Notes: generated by a model from the letters alone, not told the origin. A stretch of DNA of 64,000 nt from Rhodovulum sp. 12E13 (GCF_003340565.1 NZ_QPLK01000007.1:150699-214698), one strand, 5' to 3'; counted from the stretch's first letter, positions 23,383-32,491 are shown. Numbers and translations are program-made.

Positions 23383-23973
23383 ATGGAGAGCTATTCGGGC
23401 CTCGCGCGAGCGATACACTGGGCCGTGGCGGTTCTGGTGCTGGCGATGATCCCGGCCGGACTGGTCATGGTGCAGGACGGGCTGCCGCGCCCGGTGCAGA
23501 ACGGGCTGTTCATCTTTCACAAGAACGTGGGCGTGGTTGTGCTGCTCCTCATGCTGGTCCGCCTTGGCGTGCGCCGCCTGCGGCCGCCGCCCGACCTGCC
23601 GGCCCATCTGCCCGGATGGCAGAGGCGCGCAGCGGCGGCCTCGCACGCGGGGCTCTACGGCCTCGCCATCCTCGTGCCCGTCGCGGGCTATGTGCGGGTG
23701 CGGGCGGGGGGCTTCCCGGTCGAGTGGCTCGACACGCTGGGCGTGCCGGCCCTCGTGCCCCGCTCCGACGCGCTCGCGCAGGCGGCGCAGACGACGCATT
23801 ACGTGGCTGCGCTCACCTTCGCCGCGCTGATCGGCCTGCATGTGCTTGCCGCCTTCTACCACGGCGTCCTCCGGCGGGACGGGGTGTTCGGCCGCATCTG
23901 GCCGCCTGTCGGTCGCGCCGGCGCAGAGCGGGCCGCGAGCGGCCCTCCGGGTGACGGGGGTGCGCCATCCTGA
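23383..23973 (+). CDS. Cytochrome b561 family protein
   Basis: The 196-residue membrane protein has four helices and the expected haem-ligand histidines: AIHWAV near residue 13, FHKNVGV near 48, ASHAGLYG near 88 and a C-terminal GLHVLAAFYHG. It probably passes electrons between quinone and a periplasmic partner. The second of two in-frame ATGs (23383) is chosen because ACGGGAG is at proper spacing for it and too close for the ATG at 23377. It sits 46 bp before opgH on the same strand and may be co-transcribed with the glucan genes. Confidence 0.88.
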   Translation: MESYSGLARAIHWAVAVLVLAMIPAGLVMVQDGLPRPVQNGLFIFHKNVGVVVLLLMLVRLGVRRLRPPPDLPAHLPGWQRRAAAASHAGLYGLAILVPVAGYVRVRAGGFPVEWLDTLGVPALVPRSDALAQAAQTTHYVAALTFAALIGLHVLAAFYHGVLRRDGVFGRIWPPVGRAGAERAASGPPGDGGAPS

Positions 23974-24019
23974 TCCGCGCAGCACCTTGCCGAAACGCGG
24001 CGGGTCGGGGAGCGGGGCG

Positions 24020-25609
24020 ATGATGCCTGGCTCCCTTGGCCTTCGCACGCCTCGGGTGCCCGCGCATGCGCGCGCCTTGCCGACGCTGCGCGCGGCCGGC
24101 CCTGCATGGCTCCTCGTCATGCTCGTTGCGTTGTTTGCGGGCGTGGCGCTTGCCGCGCTCGTGGCCGCGGTCGTTGCGTGGACGCCTGCCGCCATCGTGG
24201 CGGTCGCGCTCGCGGTGCCCACGACGCTCTGGATCGCGGGCGGTGCGGCCACGTCGGTCGTCGGCCTGATCGCGCCGCCCCCGCCCTCGCGACCGCTGCC
24301 CCCGGGGTGGCGGCCCAATGGCCGGCTCGCGGTGCTCACCACGCTCTGCGGCGAGCCGCCCGAGCCCGTGGCCGAGCGCCTCGCCGCCCTCCATGCCGAT
24401 CTCGCCGCATCGCCGCTGGCGGGGGCCGCCACGCTCTACGCCCTCTCTGATACGCGCGGGGCCGACCGGGTCGCGGCGGAGGAGCGGGCGCTCGCTCCGC
24501 TCGTCGCGTCGGGCCGGGTGATCTACCGCCGCCGCGCCGACAACGCGGGCCGCAAGCCCGGCAACATCGCCGACTGGCTGGCGCGCGCGGGCGCCGAACA
24601 CGACCACATGCTCGTGCTCGACGCCGACAGCTGGATGCGCGCCGACCGGATCGCGCGCCTTGTCCACCGCATGGAGCGCGAGCCGCGTCTCGGCCTGATC
24701 CAGGCGGGTATGCGGCTGGTGCCGGCGGCCACCCGGTTCGGCCGGGCGCAACGGACGGCCGCGCGTCTGCTCGGCGGCCCGTTCGTGCGCGGCTTCGCGG
24801 CCTCGACGGGGGAGACGGGCAATTACTGGGGCCACAACGCGCTGATCCGCGTGGCGGCGTTCCGCGAGGCGGGCGCCCTGAAGGGCTTGCCGGGGCGTGC
24901 GCCCTTCGGCGGCGACGTGCTGAGCCACGACTTCATCGAGGCGGCCCAACTCGCCCGCGCGGGCTGGGCGGTCGAGGTCGACCCCGACACCGCCGGCAGC
25001 GCCGAGGGCGGGCCGCAGACGCTGGCCGATTTCCACCGTCGCGACCGCCGCTGGTGTCAGGGCAACCTGCAGCACCTTCGCCTGATCGGCAGCCCGGGCT
25101 ACGCGCCGCTCAGCCGGCTGCACCTCGCCTCCGGCATCTTCAGCTATCTCGCTGCGCCCTGCTGGCTGGTGCTTTTCCTGCTGGCGGGGTCCGGCGCGGT
25201 GGCGCTCTCGGGGTGGGCGCCGGCGGTCGCCGTGGTGACGCTGCTCGCCGTGCCGAAGCTCTGCGGGCTGGCCACATGGCTGCCGAGGGCCCGCACGGCC
25301 GCGCGGCGCCGAACGGTCCTGCGCGCGGCCGCCTCGGAGGCGGTGACCTCCACCCTGGTCGCGCCGATGGTGATGATGCGCCAGACCGGGGCCGTTCTGT
25401 CGGTGCTCGCGGGCCGCGATTGCGGCTGGCGGACGGGGGTGCCCGCGGTGCGCCTCATGCCCCCCGGCGGGGCCGAGGCGCTGGCCGGCGCGGCGGCGGG
25501 CGCGGCGCTTCTCGCTGCCAATCCGGGCGCGGCGCCGTGGTTCGTGCCGGTTCTGGCGCCGCTTCTCGCCGCACCGGTGCTGGTGCCCTGGCTCGAGCGC
25601 GCGCCGTGA
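24020..25609 (+). CDS. opgH: Glucans biosynthesis glucosyltransferase H
   Basis: OpgH (MdoH) is the inner-membrane GT2 enzyme that polymerises the backbone of osmoregulated periplasmic glucans from UDP-glucose. The 529 residues are shorter than the roughly 850 of enteric OpgH but resemble Rhodobacter forms. Seen are two N-terminal helices, the LTTLCGEPPEPV donor-domain start, the catalytic Asp motifs VLDADSWM and LSHDFIEA, the RRDRRWCQGN motif and C-terminal helices. Two adjacent ATGs start it after AGCGGGGCG. It overlaps opgG by 4 nt (GTGA). Confidence 0.88.
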   Translation: MMPGSLGLRTPRVPAHARALPTLRAAGPAWLLVMLVALFAGVALAALVAAVVAWTPAAIVAVALAVPTTLWIAGGAATSVVGLIAPPPPSRPLPPGWRPNGRLAVLTTLCGEPPEPVAERLAALHADLAASPLAGAATLYALSDTRGADRVAAEERALAPLVASGRVIYRRRADNAGRKPGNIADWLARAGAEHDHMLVLDADSWMRADRIARLVHRMEREPRLGLIQAGMRLVPAATRFGRAQRTAARLLGGPFVRGFAASTGETGNYWGHNALIRVAAFREAGALKGLPGRAPFGGDVLSHDFIEAAQLARAGWAVEVDPDTAGSAEGGPQTLADFHRRDRRWCQGNLQHLRLIGSPGYAPLSRLHLASGIFSYLAAPCWLVLFLLAGSGAVALSGWAPAVAVVTLLAVPKLCGLATWLPRARTAARRRTVLRAAASEAVTSTLVAPMVMMRQTGAVLSVLAGRDCGWRTGVPAVRLMPPGGAEALAGAAAGAALLAANPGAAPWFVPVLAPLLAAPVLVPWLERAP

Positions 25610-27114
25610 TCGCCCGCCGCACGGCCCTGGGCCTGCTCGCGGCGGCCACCGGCGCAGCGCTCGCGCGGCCGGTTGCGGCAGGCACGGCCGATCCCCTGAT
25701 CGACGAGGCCCGCCGCCTCGCCGCCGGTCCCTGGCGGGGCGCCACCATGCCCCTGCCGCCGCCCTTCGACGGCCTCACCTACGATGCCTATCGCGGCATC
25801 CGCCCCAAGCCGGGGGCGGCGGCCCTGCTGCCGCTGGGCGAGGGCTGGGCCGTCGACCTGCTGCCGCCGGGCCTCTACTTCCCCGACGCGGTGACGGTCG
25901 AGCTGCCCGAGGCGGGGGGCTTCGCGCCGCGCCCCTTCTCGCCCCGACTCTTCGACTTTTCCCCCCGCTACTTCGACGCGGTGCCGGGGGAAGCGCCCGG
26001 CGCCGGCTTTTCCGGGCTGCGGCTGCGCTACCCGCTCAACGCGCCGGATGTGCTCGACGAAGTGCTTGTGGTTCAGGGCGGCAGCTATTTCCGCGCCATC
26101 GGCAGGGCGATGGCCTACGGCCTTTCGGCCCGCGCCGTCGCCAGGGGCACGGGCGGCCCTGTCCCTGAGGAGTTTCCCCGCTTCATCCGCCTGCGTCTTC
26201 ACCCGCCTGCGGGGGGCAGCGCGCGGCTCGAGGCGGTGATCGACGGTCCCTCGCTTGCCGGCCACATGGACATGACGCTCACCCCCGGCGGCGCCACGCG
26301 CATGTCGCTTACCGTCACGCTGATGCCGCGGGTCGAGATCGCCGATATCGGCGTCGCGCCGCTCACCTCGATGTTCCTCAAGGGGCCGATCCGCGCCGCC
26401 GCCTCCGACGATTTCCGCCCCCGCGTGCACGACAGCGACGCGCTGGTGATCGAGAACGGGGCGGGCGAGGTGCTGTGGCGCCCGATCTCCAACCCCGCCG
26501 CGTTGCAGACATCGGCCTTCGCCGATGCCGGCCCCCGCGCCTTCGGCCTGTGGCAGGGGCCGCGCGATTTTGCCGATTACGAGGATGCCGAGGCGCGCTA
26601 CCACCGCCGTCCCTCGGCGATGGTCCGGCCGCGGGGCGACTGGGGGCCGGGCGCGGTGACCCTGGTCGAGATCCCCACGGGCGACGAGTTCATGGACAAC
26701 ATCGTGGCGTTCTGGCGGCCCGACTCGCCGCTCGCGGCCGGCTCCGAGCATGCCTTCGCCTACGACATCGAGTGGACCGACGCCGCGCCGCCGCTCGGCC
26801 CCCTGCGTCCCATCCTGCAGAGCCGCAGCGGGCGCGAGCACCACCGCCCCGGACACCGCCGCTACGTGATCGACGTGGCGGGGCCACCTGACGGCCTCGT
26901 GCCCGACCTCTCGGCGCTGGGCGACGGGGCGGAACTGTCGGGCCTGAGCGTGCATGCGCTGCCCGAGCGCGGGGCGACGCGGGTCACCTTCCTGCTCGCT
27001 CCGGGCGGTGCGTCGGCGGTCGAACTCCGGCTGGTGCTGCGCGACGGGGCCGGGCGGCCGGCGAGCCCGGTCTGGCTGCACCGCTGGACGCCGGCGCGCG
27101 ACAGGGGCGTGTGA
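25606..27114 (+). CDS. opgG: Glucans biosynthesis protein G (periplasmic)
   Basis: OpgG (MdoG) is a periplasmic beta-sandwich protein needed for OPG backbone synthesis. The 502 residues begin with a signal peptide (ARRTALGLLAAATGAALARPVAAG), followed by the conserved DGLTYDAYRGIRPK. Later come GGSYFRAIGRAMAYGLSARA, the MFLKGPIRAA region and the FDD-like DEFMDNIVAFWRP stretch. The GTG start overlaps the opgH stop. The gene order opgH then opgG is the reverse of enteric opgGH. It converges with the next gene 15 bp away. Confidence 0.9.
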   Translation: MIARRTALGLLAAATGAALARPVAAGTADPLIDEARRLAAGPWRGATMPLPPPFDGLTYDAYRGIRPKPGAAALLPLGEGWAVDLLPPGLYFPDAVTVELPEAGGFAPRPFSPRLFDFSPRYFDAVPGEAPGAGFSGLRLRYPLNAPDVLDEVLVVQGGSYFRAIGRAMAYGLSARAVARGTGGPVPEEFPRFIRLRLHPPAGGSARLEAVIDGPSLAGHMDMTLTPGGATRMSLTVTLMPRVEIADIGVAPLTSMFLKGPIRAAASDDFRPRVHDSDALVIENGAGEVLWRPISNPAALQTSAFADAGPRAFGLWQGPRDFADYEDAEARYHRRPSAMVRPRGDWGPGAVTLVEIPTGDEFMDNIVAFWRPDSPLAAGSEHAFAYDIEWTDAAPPLGPLRPILQSRSGREHHRPGHRRYVIDVAGPPDGLVPDLSALGDGAELSGLSVHALPERGATRVTFLLAPGGASAVELRLVLRDGAGRPASPVWLHRWTPARDRGV

Positions 27115-27129
27115 CAGGCACAGGCCGCC

Positions 27130-27921
27130 TCATGCGTCGGCCGAAGGCAGCTCCACCTCGGCTGCAAGGGGCCTGTGGTCGCTTGCAGCCCGTGTGAGCG
27201 GCCCGTCGAGCACCCGCGCCGCGCGGACTCGTGCCGGGGGCGTGGCGAGGATACGGTCGAGCGGCAGAAGCGGTCGGCGCACAGGAAACGTCGCCGGGGC
27301 CGGCCCCGCGAAGCGCCTCCCGAGCAGGCGGGGCGACAGGGCGGCGCCGCCCCAGGGGCGCCATTCGTTCAGATCTCCCATCAGGATCGTGGGCATCGGC
27401 GGTCGTCGGTCGAGATACTGGCCTACGACGCGCAGCTGGGCCACGCGCAGCGGCTGGCCGAGCGAGAGGTGAGTGGCGACGATCCGCACCGGCGTTCCCG
27501 CGACCCCGACCTCCAGCGCGACGGCGCCGCGCGGGCAGTGGCCGGGCAGGTCGAGCAGGTCGGCATGGGCGACCGAGACGCGCGCGGCGAGCAGCACGAC
27601 AACCCCGTGCAGGCCGTGACTCTCGTCGCCCCAGCGCAGGGCCGGCGCCGCCTGGGCATGGGCCAGCCCCGTCTCGCGCTCCAGCCGGCCGAGGTCGAGC
27701 AGGCCGCGATGGGGGCGGGCCTCGGTGTCGGCCTCCTGCAGGGCAAGCACGTCGGGCCGCGCGGATGCGCAGGCCTCTTGTGCAAGCGCCGCCGCCACCC
27801 GGCCGGGATCGACCCGCCCGTCGCCGCCGCGCGCGCGGTGGACGTTCCACGTGAGGCAGGCAAGGCAGGGGGCGCGAGGGGCGCCGCGCCGGTCGGCAAG
27901 GCGGGGCGGCGCCCCCGTCAT
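27130..27921 (-). CDS. Endonuclease/exonuclease/phosphatase family protein
   Basis: The 263-residue protein has the metal-dependent EEP fold: CLTWNVHRARGG at the N-terminus (metal-binding Asn), DVLALQEADTE with the conserved Glu, VATHLSLG, LMGDLNEWRPWG and the terminal RAASDHRPLAAEV with the catalytic His. It could act on nucleic acid or a phosphoester such as a phospholipid headgroup; the sequence does not say which. No clear signal peptide is present. The ABC exporter gene ends 4 bp upstream, so they are probably co-transcribed. Confidence 0.88.
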   Translation of the reverse strand: MTGAPPRLADRRGAPRAPCLACLTWNVHRARGGDGRVDPGRVAAALAQEACASARPDVLALQEADTEARPHRGLLDLGRLERETGLAHAQAAPALRWGDESHGLHGVVVLLAARVSVAHADLLDLPGHCPRGAVALEVGVAGTPVRIVATHLSLGQPLRVAQLRVVGQYLDRRPPMPTILMGDLNEWRPWGGAALSPRLLGRRFAGPAPATFPVRRPLLPLDRILATPPARVRAARVLDGPLTRAASDHRPLAAEVELPSADA

Positions 27922-27925
27922 CGCG

Positions 27926-29767
27926 TCAGCCCGTCGCTTCCAGCCGCTCCGTCCCGGCGTGGCGGGCGAAGGCGCGGAAGACCGGGCTCTCTTCGACCAG
28001 CGTCTGCCATGCGCCGTCTGCCACGATGCGGCCGCGCTCCATCACGAGGATCCGGTCGCAGCCGCGCAGGGTGGTCAGACGGTGGGCGACCATCACCAGC
28101 GTCTTGTCTCCCGGCAGCGCCTCGATCGCCTCGATCACCTCGCGCTCCGTCAGGTTGTCGAGCGCGCTCGTCGCCTCGTCGAGCACGATCAGATCGGCAT
28201 CGTGGTAGAGCGCGCGCGCAATTCCGACACGCTGGCGCTGGCCGCCCGACAGGCGCACACCCCGTTCGCCGGTCATCGTGTCGTAGCGCTGCGGCAGCTC
28301 CGCCTCGACGAACCCGTGCAGACGGGCGAGGCGCGCGCAGCGTTCGACGCGGTCATGGTCGATCGCGTCGGGATCGATGCCGAGCGCGATGTTCTCGGCC
28401 AGGGTCGCATCGGTCAGGAAAATGTCCTGCGGGACGTAGCTCACCGTCCGGTGCCAGCCCCGCAGGTTCGCCTCGTCGATTTCGACCCCGTCGGCCAAGA
28501 GCCGGCCCGATTGCGGGCGGAGCAGCCCGAGCAAGATGTCGGCCAGCGTCGTCTTGCCCGCCCCGGTGGCGCCGACGATGCCGATCCGCTCGCCGGCCCG
28601 GATGTCGAGCGTCACGCCATGCAGGCCGGCCTGGTCGGCGCCGGGATAGGAAAACCGCACATCCTCGAGGCGAAGCCCGGCCTTGAGGCCGATCGGTGTG
28701 GGTGGGGTGGCCGGAAGGGGCGCCGCACTCGCGGTCGCGTCGAAATCGTCGGCGATCCGTTCCACCGAGGCGGCGCCGTAGCCGATCTGCGTCAGCGAGC
28801 TGTAGAACGTCGCCAGTTCGGGCAGGGCGCGCTGTGCCGCGAAGGCGATCACGCCGAGCGCCGGCAGAAGGCCGCCGAGCACCTCTCCGGTGCCGATCGT
28901 TTCGGGCTCGAGCGCCAGCAGGCTGAACAGGATGATGCCGGCGAAGACGATCCCCTGTATGGCAAAGCGTGGCGAGGCAGAAAGGATCGCGACGCGACTG
29001 CCGAGTTCGGCCATCTCGCGTGCCGGCGTCGAGAACCGATCGAGATAGGCAGATTCGCCGACGAGGAGCTTGATGTCCTTGAACCCGCCGAAGGCTTCCC
29101 CCGATATCCGGTAGCGCGCCTCGTTGGCGGCTGCGCGTCTCCGCCCGTATTGCCTGACGCGGCGCCGGGTGGCGACCAGGATGATGCCGTAGATTGCGCC
29201 CACCGAGGCGAAGGCCCCCGTGCCGAGCGCGGGCTCGATCGTGATCACGGTGCCGAGGACGGCGACGAGCGTGAGGCTCGACGCGCTCATGTTGAGCATG
29301 GGTCTGAAGAAGGTTCCTACCACGCGCTGGCTTTCCGAGAGCACGTTCGTCGCGAGGCTCGCGGAATTTCGACCCACCGCAAAGATGTAGGGCTGCGCGA
29401 GATAGCGGCCCAGCAAGGTGCGCGACAGGTCGAAGACGAGGAACTCGCAGAACCGCGTGAGCATGAAGTTGCGCAGCAATTGCATGGCGCTGCCGAGAAC
29501 GATCAGGACAATCGCAAGGATGCCGACGAAAAGGACGAGTGCGTAGTCGTCGGTCAGGCCGATCGCGGCGCGCAGTCGCGTCAGCATCTCGGACTGGTCG
29601 GCCCAGCCTGGATCCGACAACAGGGAGAGGAAGGGAAAGATCGACGCCACCATCGCGGCCGACGCGCCGGCGGAGAGCAGCATGACGATCACGACGCGAA
29701 AGAGCGCCCTCTTCTGCCGCGCGTCGAGCAGCTTCCAGGTCCTGGAGAATGTGGCGCGCTCGATCAT
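27926..29767 (-). CDS. ABC exporter, fused membrane and ATPase domains (PglK/MsbA-like)
   Basis: The 613-residue half-transporter has a six-helix membrane domain (about residues 20-320) and an ATPase domain. The ATPase carries Walker A GATGAGKTT near residue 390, signature RLSGGQRQRVGIARAL, Walker B LIVLDEATSALD and H-loop VAHRLTTLRG. The overall pattern is closest to lipid-linked oligosaccharide or lipid exporters. The substrate is not known. The 269 bp upstream to the next gene holds its promoter; no gene is supported there. Confidence 0.9.
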   Translation of the reverse strand: MIERATFSRTWKLLDARQKRALFRVVIVMLLSAGASAAMVASIFPFLSLLSDPGWADQSEMLTRLRAAIGLTDDYALVLFVGILAIVLIVLGSAMQLLRNFMLTRFCEFLVFDLSRTLLGRYLAQPYIFAVGRNSASLATNVLSESQRVVGTFFRPMLNMSASSLTLVAVLGTVITIEPALGTGAFASVGAIYGIILVATRRRVRQYGRRRAAANEARYRISGEAFGGFKDIKLLVGESAYLDRFSTPAREMAELGSRVAILSASPRFAIQGIVFAGIILFSLLALEPETIGTGEVLGGLLPALGVIAFAAQRALPELATFYSSLTQIGYGAASVERIADDFDATASAAPLPATPPTPIGLKAGLRLEDVRFSYPGADQAGLHGVTLDIRAGERIGIVGATGAGKTTLADILLGLLRPQSGRLLADGVEIDEANLRGWHRTVSYVPQDIFLTDATLAENIALGIDPDAIDHDRVERCARLARLHGFVEAELPQRYDTMTGERGVRLSGGQRQRVGIARALYHDADLIVLDEATSALDNLTEREVIEAIEALPGDKTLVMVAHRLTTLRGCDRILVMERGRIVADGAWQTLVEESPVFRAFARHAGTERLEATG

Positions 29768-30036
29768 CGATGGGTCCCTTGCGGTGGCTCCTGCGTCTCG
29801 AGGCGGATGCGGGATCGCTGTCCGACTTCACGCTGCCGATGCCCGCGTCTACCGCTTCGCCCGGCCGCGCGGCAACCGTCAAGCCGCCGTCGTGGCATCG
29901 GTGCATGCCGAAGCGGCAATATCCCCACCGCCCTGCACGTTTGCGTGACACCTGTGGGGCAATTCCGGCCATTCCGGGGCATGGAAGTGTGCGGCATTGT
30001 CGCAAGGGCACCTGCGGATCCGGGCGGAGCACCGGC

Positions 30037-30438
30037 TCAGACCCCCATCTCCGCCTGCATCTCGAGCGTGTCTGCAAGGCGCGCGAGGACATTGCGCGCG
30101 ACATCGACCCGGGCGCGAAGGTCAAGGATATGCGCCACGATCTCGGCATGGCTGAGCGCGGGGTCGTCCGGATCGAAGCAGCAGGTCACGTCAAGTGCCG
30201 GGTCGTGGCGGAGCAGAAGCTCGAGGGCCGCGGCCCGGTCCGACGCCTGCCATGCCTGCGGAAGGCCGGGTGTGGCCTCGGGAAGCCACGGCTGCAGTTC
30301 GACGACGGCTCCCTTCGGCTTTTTCTGGTAGAGTCGTGCCGCGTAGCCGGGCACGCCGCCGCAGGGCGCCAGATCGGCCTCGGCCAGGAGCACGCCCGTG
30401 AAACGCAGCGGCCGGGTGCCGGACCTCGGCAATTCCAT
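30037..30438 (-). CDS. Unknown protein with a small domain shared by neighbouring genes (copy 1)
   Basis: I do not recognise this 133-residue protein. Residues 9-21 read RPLRFTGVLLAEA, 33-49 AARLYQKKPKGAVVELQ and 65-81 ASDRAAALELLLRHDPA; a C-terminal amphipathic helix covers 98-130. The same strand, strand, helix order occurs in the genes at 30744-31496 and 31883-32491. The start MELPRSG is chosen just ahead of the shared domain. The frame stays open to 30648, but that part is low-complexity Thr/Gly/Ala sequence. It lies at the distal edge of the gas vesicle locus on the minus strand. The strand pattern faintly recalls EXLDI-family proteins, but this is weak. Confidence 0.6.
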   Translation of the reverse strand: MELPRSGTRPLRFTGVLLAEADLAPCGGVPGYAARLYQKKPKGAVVELQPWLPEATPGLPQAWQASDRAAALELLLRHDPALDVTCCFDPDDPALSHAEIVAHILDLRARVDVARNVLARLADTLEMQAEMGV

Positions 30439-30743
30439 CTTCTGTTGCGCTGCCCGGCCGCCGGCACGGCCCCGACCGTCGGCCGACGCGACGGGGATGG
30501 GGGCCCCGCGGCGTTCCGAACCCGTCATGTCTGTTCCGGTCATTCCTGCCCGTCCTGTCGTGTCACCCGTGATCCTGCCGTATGTCATGTCTGCCGTTGT
30601 CTTTGCGGTCGGTGTCGAAAACGCCGCCGTCGCAGCCGCGCTCGCCACGTCCGGCAGGATCGTCCCGGTCGTGCCACGTGCGCCCCCTCAAGCCGACCTC
30701 CGACGGGCGCGGTCTGGTGGGCGAGATGCCCGGCTCCCCCGGA
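30439..30743. other. Gap between two unknown genes
   Basis: The 305 bp hold no convincing gene. Most of it is open on the minus strand as a low-complexity extension of the downstream gene (to 30648), so that gene may be longer than annotated. A short direct repeat GTCATGTCTG occurs twice (near 30526 and 30584), of unknown meaning. Confidence 0.4.
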
Positions 30744-31496
30744 TCATGCCGGCCGGCCGGCCGGAGGACCCCGAAGAGACAGGCGACCCGGTACAAGACC
30801 GGCCTCGCGGATCATCCGTGTGAAGTCGGACCGCATCGCGCTTGCCTGCGCGCAGCCGATCCCTGCCGCGGCGCCGGGATCATGGTCGGCCAGAAAGGTC
30901 GCGAATTCGTCTGCCGCGGCGATCGTGCGGGCGCGAAAGATCGGGCGGAACGGCGCTGCGTCGTCCGCCTCCACCCGTATCGCCGCAACGACGGCGCCCG
31001 CGTCAGTGACGAAAAGGTCGAGTGTCTGGCGGGCGGCGTCGGGCTGCGCCTGCCGCCCCCCGCTCTCGCAGGCCGGCGCCGCCGATCCGCCGGCGCTGTC
31101 GGAGCGGGGCGTGCAGACAGCGAGGTGCAAGAGCAGCGCCCCGTCGAATACAAGCGGCCGGGCTCCGTCGCGCCGGAGGCGATACCGCGCCTGCGCGGCG
31201 CCTCGCAGGGCCAGGGAGGGGCGATCCGCCTCGCGGCGGCCGGGGGCGGTCGGCAGGGCGCGGCCTTGCTCGGCTGACGCCTCGGTAGTCTCGCCTCTGG
31301 CACGAACTGCCGGCGCGCGCCTCGAAGGGGCGTCGCACGGAATCTCCGCGCCCACCGGGCGGTCGACCCTCAGACCCGCACGCGGCCCGGCCGGTGCGCT
31401 CCCGCTCCACGCGCCGGCCCGGATACCGCGCAGAAGCGGCGAGATCGCCACCGAGCAATCGGGTGCCACGCCTGCGGACCGGGCCGCCTCAGCCAT
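30744..31496 (-). CDS. Unknown protein with the shared domain (copy 2)
   Basis: This 250-residue protein is unrecognised. Residues 1-100 are low-complexity and Ala/Arg/Pro-rich. The shared domain follows: RPLVFDGALLLHL at 113-125, QTLDLFVTDAGAVVAAI at 157-173 and TIAAADEFATFLADHDPG at 191-208. The start MAEAARSAG is supported by GGAG five bases upstream; a more distal ATG at 31532 exists. It is divergent from the small gene at 31652, and the 155-bp spacer contains a CtrA-like site. No signal peptide or membrane segment is seen. Confidence 0.6.
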   Translation of the reverse strand: MAEAARSAGVAPDCSVAISPLLRGIRAGAWSGSAPAGPRAGLRVDRPVGAEIPCDAPSRRAPAVRARGETTEASAEQGRALPTAPGRREADRPSLALRGAAQARYRLRRDGARPLVFDGALLLHLAVCTPRSDSAGGSAAPACESGGRQAQPDAARQTLDLFVTDAGAVVAAIRVEADDAAPFRPIFRARTIAAADEFATFLADHDPGAAAGIGCAQASAMRSDFTRMIREAGLVPGRLSLRGPPAGRPA

Positions 31497-31607
31497 GTCG
31501 CGCTCCGGGCCCCGCGCGGCCGGTCTGCCCACTCATCCGTCCTGCGGCTTGCCTCATCGCTTGGTCCGTTCGCATCCCGAGTTCGGCAGGGGCTTGCCAC
31601 GACAGCG

Positions 31608-31623
31608 TTGAAGTTGTCTTAAC
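31608..31623. promoter_or_regulatory. CtrA-like box, TTGA-N7-TTAAC
   Basis: The sequence matches the CtrA consensus TTAA-N7-TTAAC with one mismatch. It lies in the divergent spacer between the unknown gene at 30744-31496 and the small gene at 31652, 29 bp before the latter's ATG. Confidence 0.5.
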
Positions 31624-31651
31624 GGCAGAGGTGCGGGTGCGAGGGCGAGCC

Positions 31652-31795
31652 ATGGTGCAGATGCGAGTCGAAGAGGCGGGAGAGGAGATCCTCGTCTACA
31701 CGCTCACCTCGGTGGGCGAGGCCGCCGAGATGATGGTGTTCCTGCGCGAATTCCTCCCCTCGGCCCGGTTCGTCCTCCAGCCGCTGCCACATTGA
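31652..31795 (+). CDS. 47-residue protein of unknown function
   Basis: The short frame encodes MVQMRVEEAGEE, then ILVYTLTSVGEAAEMMVFLREFLPSARF and ends LQPLPH. The predicted order is a strand, a helix and a strand. The acidic and hydrophobic spacing looks protein-like, unlike random high-GC frames nearby. The helix (VGEAAEMMVFLREFLP) faintly resembles the helix of the shared domain in its neighbours. The frame continues upstream without stop, so a GTG start further up is possible. It is followed after 87 bp by another unknown gene on the same strand. Confidence 0.5.
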   Translation: MVQMRVEEAGEEILVYTLTSVGEAAEMMVFLREFLPSARFVLQPLPH

Positions 31796-31805
31796 CCCGT
31801 TTCGG

Positions 31806-31821
31806 TTAACCGTCGATCAAC
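31806..31821. promoter_or_regulatory. CtrA-like box, TTAA-N7-TCAAC
   Basis: This has one mismatch to TTAA-N7-TTAAC, between the 47-residue gene and the unknown gene starting at 31883 (62 bp before its ATG). Confidence 0.45.
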
Positions 31822-31882
31822 CTGCGCATGTTCTACCTCGTGCGACCGGTTGGCGTGACCGCCGCCGGAACGGGGAGACGCG

Positions 31883-32491
31883 ATGCGCGATCACACAGCG
31901 AGCGGCAGGGCCGGCGTGACCGACGCCTGCACCGCGCCCGGGGCCGGCGGGCACCTCGTCGTGCTGCCCCGCGCCGGCAAGCCGCCGTTGCGACTCCGGG
32001 CCGAGTTGCTCTGCCGTGTCGATGCTGCCGCACGGCACGACGACGGCCTCGCGGGCACCGCGGTCGACGCCGGCGATCGTGTCGCAAGGCTCGAGATCTG
32101 GCGCCGGCCCGCGGGTGGCGTGCTCGCGTCGCTGACCGGGGTGCCGGGGGCGCGGGCCGAAACGGTCAAGGCCGAGTCGCTCGACGCGCTCCTTGCAGAC
32201 CTCGAAAGCCGGGTGCGGCCGGTCTCGCCGCCCCGGGATCCGGGGCGCGTGGCGGGGCGCGGTCCGGGGCGGGCCATCTCGGCGGCGGAGGCGCTCGGCA
32301 TCCTGACCGGCCGTCTCGTGCAGGAGCAGACGCGCCGCGCCGTGCTCGACCTGCTCGAACGCACCCTCGCGACACCGGAAATGGCGGGTGTCGTCGTGCA
32401 GGCGCAGGCCCCGGTGCCGGATCGCTCGTGCGTCTGGTCACAGCCGCACGGGCCCGAACCGCCGTCGCGACAGGAGAGACAAGACCGATGA
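31883..32491 (+). CDS. Unknown protein with the shared domain (copy 3)
   Basis: This 202-residue protein is unrecognised. The shared domain reads KPPLRLRAELLCR at 33-45, VARLEIWRRPAGGVLAS at 67-83 and a helix TVKAESLDALLADLES at 94-109. A second helical segment (AISAAEALGILTGRLVQEQT and on, 131-165) follows a Pro/Arg/Gly-rich linker. GGGGAGACGCG precedes the ATG. It overlaps the next gene by 4 nt (ATGA). It lies just outside the gas vesicle operon on the opposite strand and converges toward gvpA. Confidence 0.65.
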   Translation: MRDHTASGRAGVTDACTAPGAGGHLVVLPRAGKPPLRLRAELLCRVDAAARHDDGLAGTAVDAGDRVARLEIWRRPAGGVLASLTGVPGARAETVKAESLDALLADLESRVRPVSPPRDPGRVAGRGPGRAISAAEALGILTGRLVQEQTRRAVLDLLERTLATPEMAGVVVQAQAPVPDRSCVWSQPHGPEPPSRQERQDR

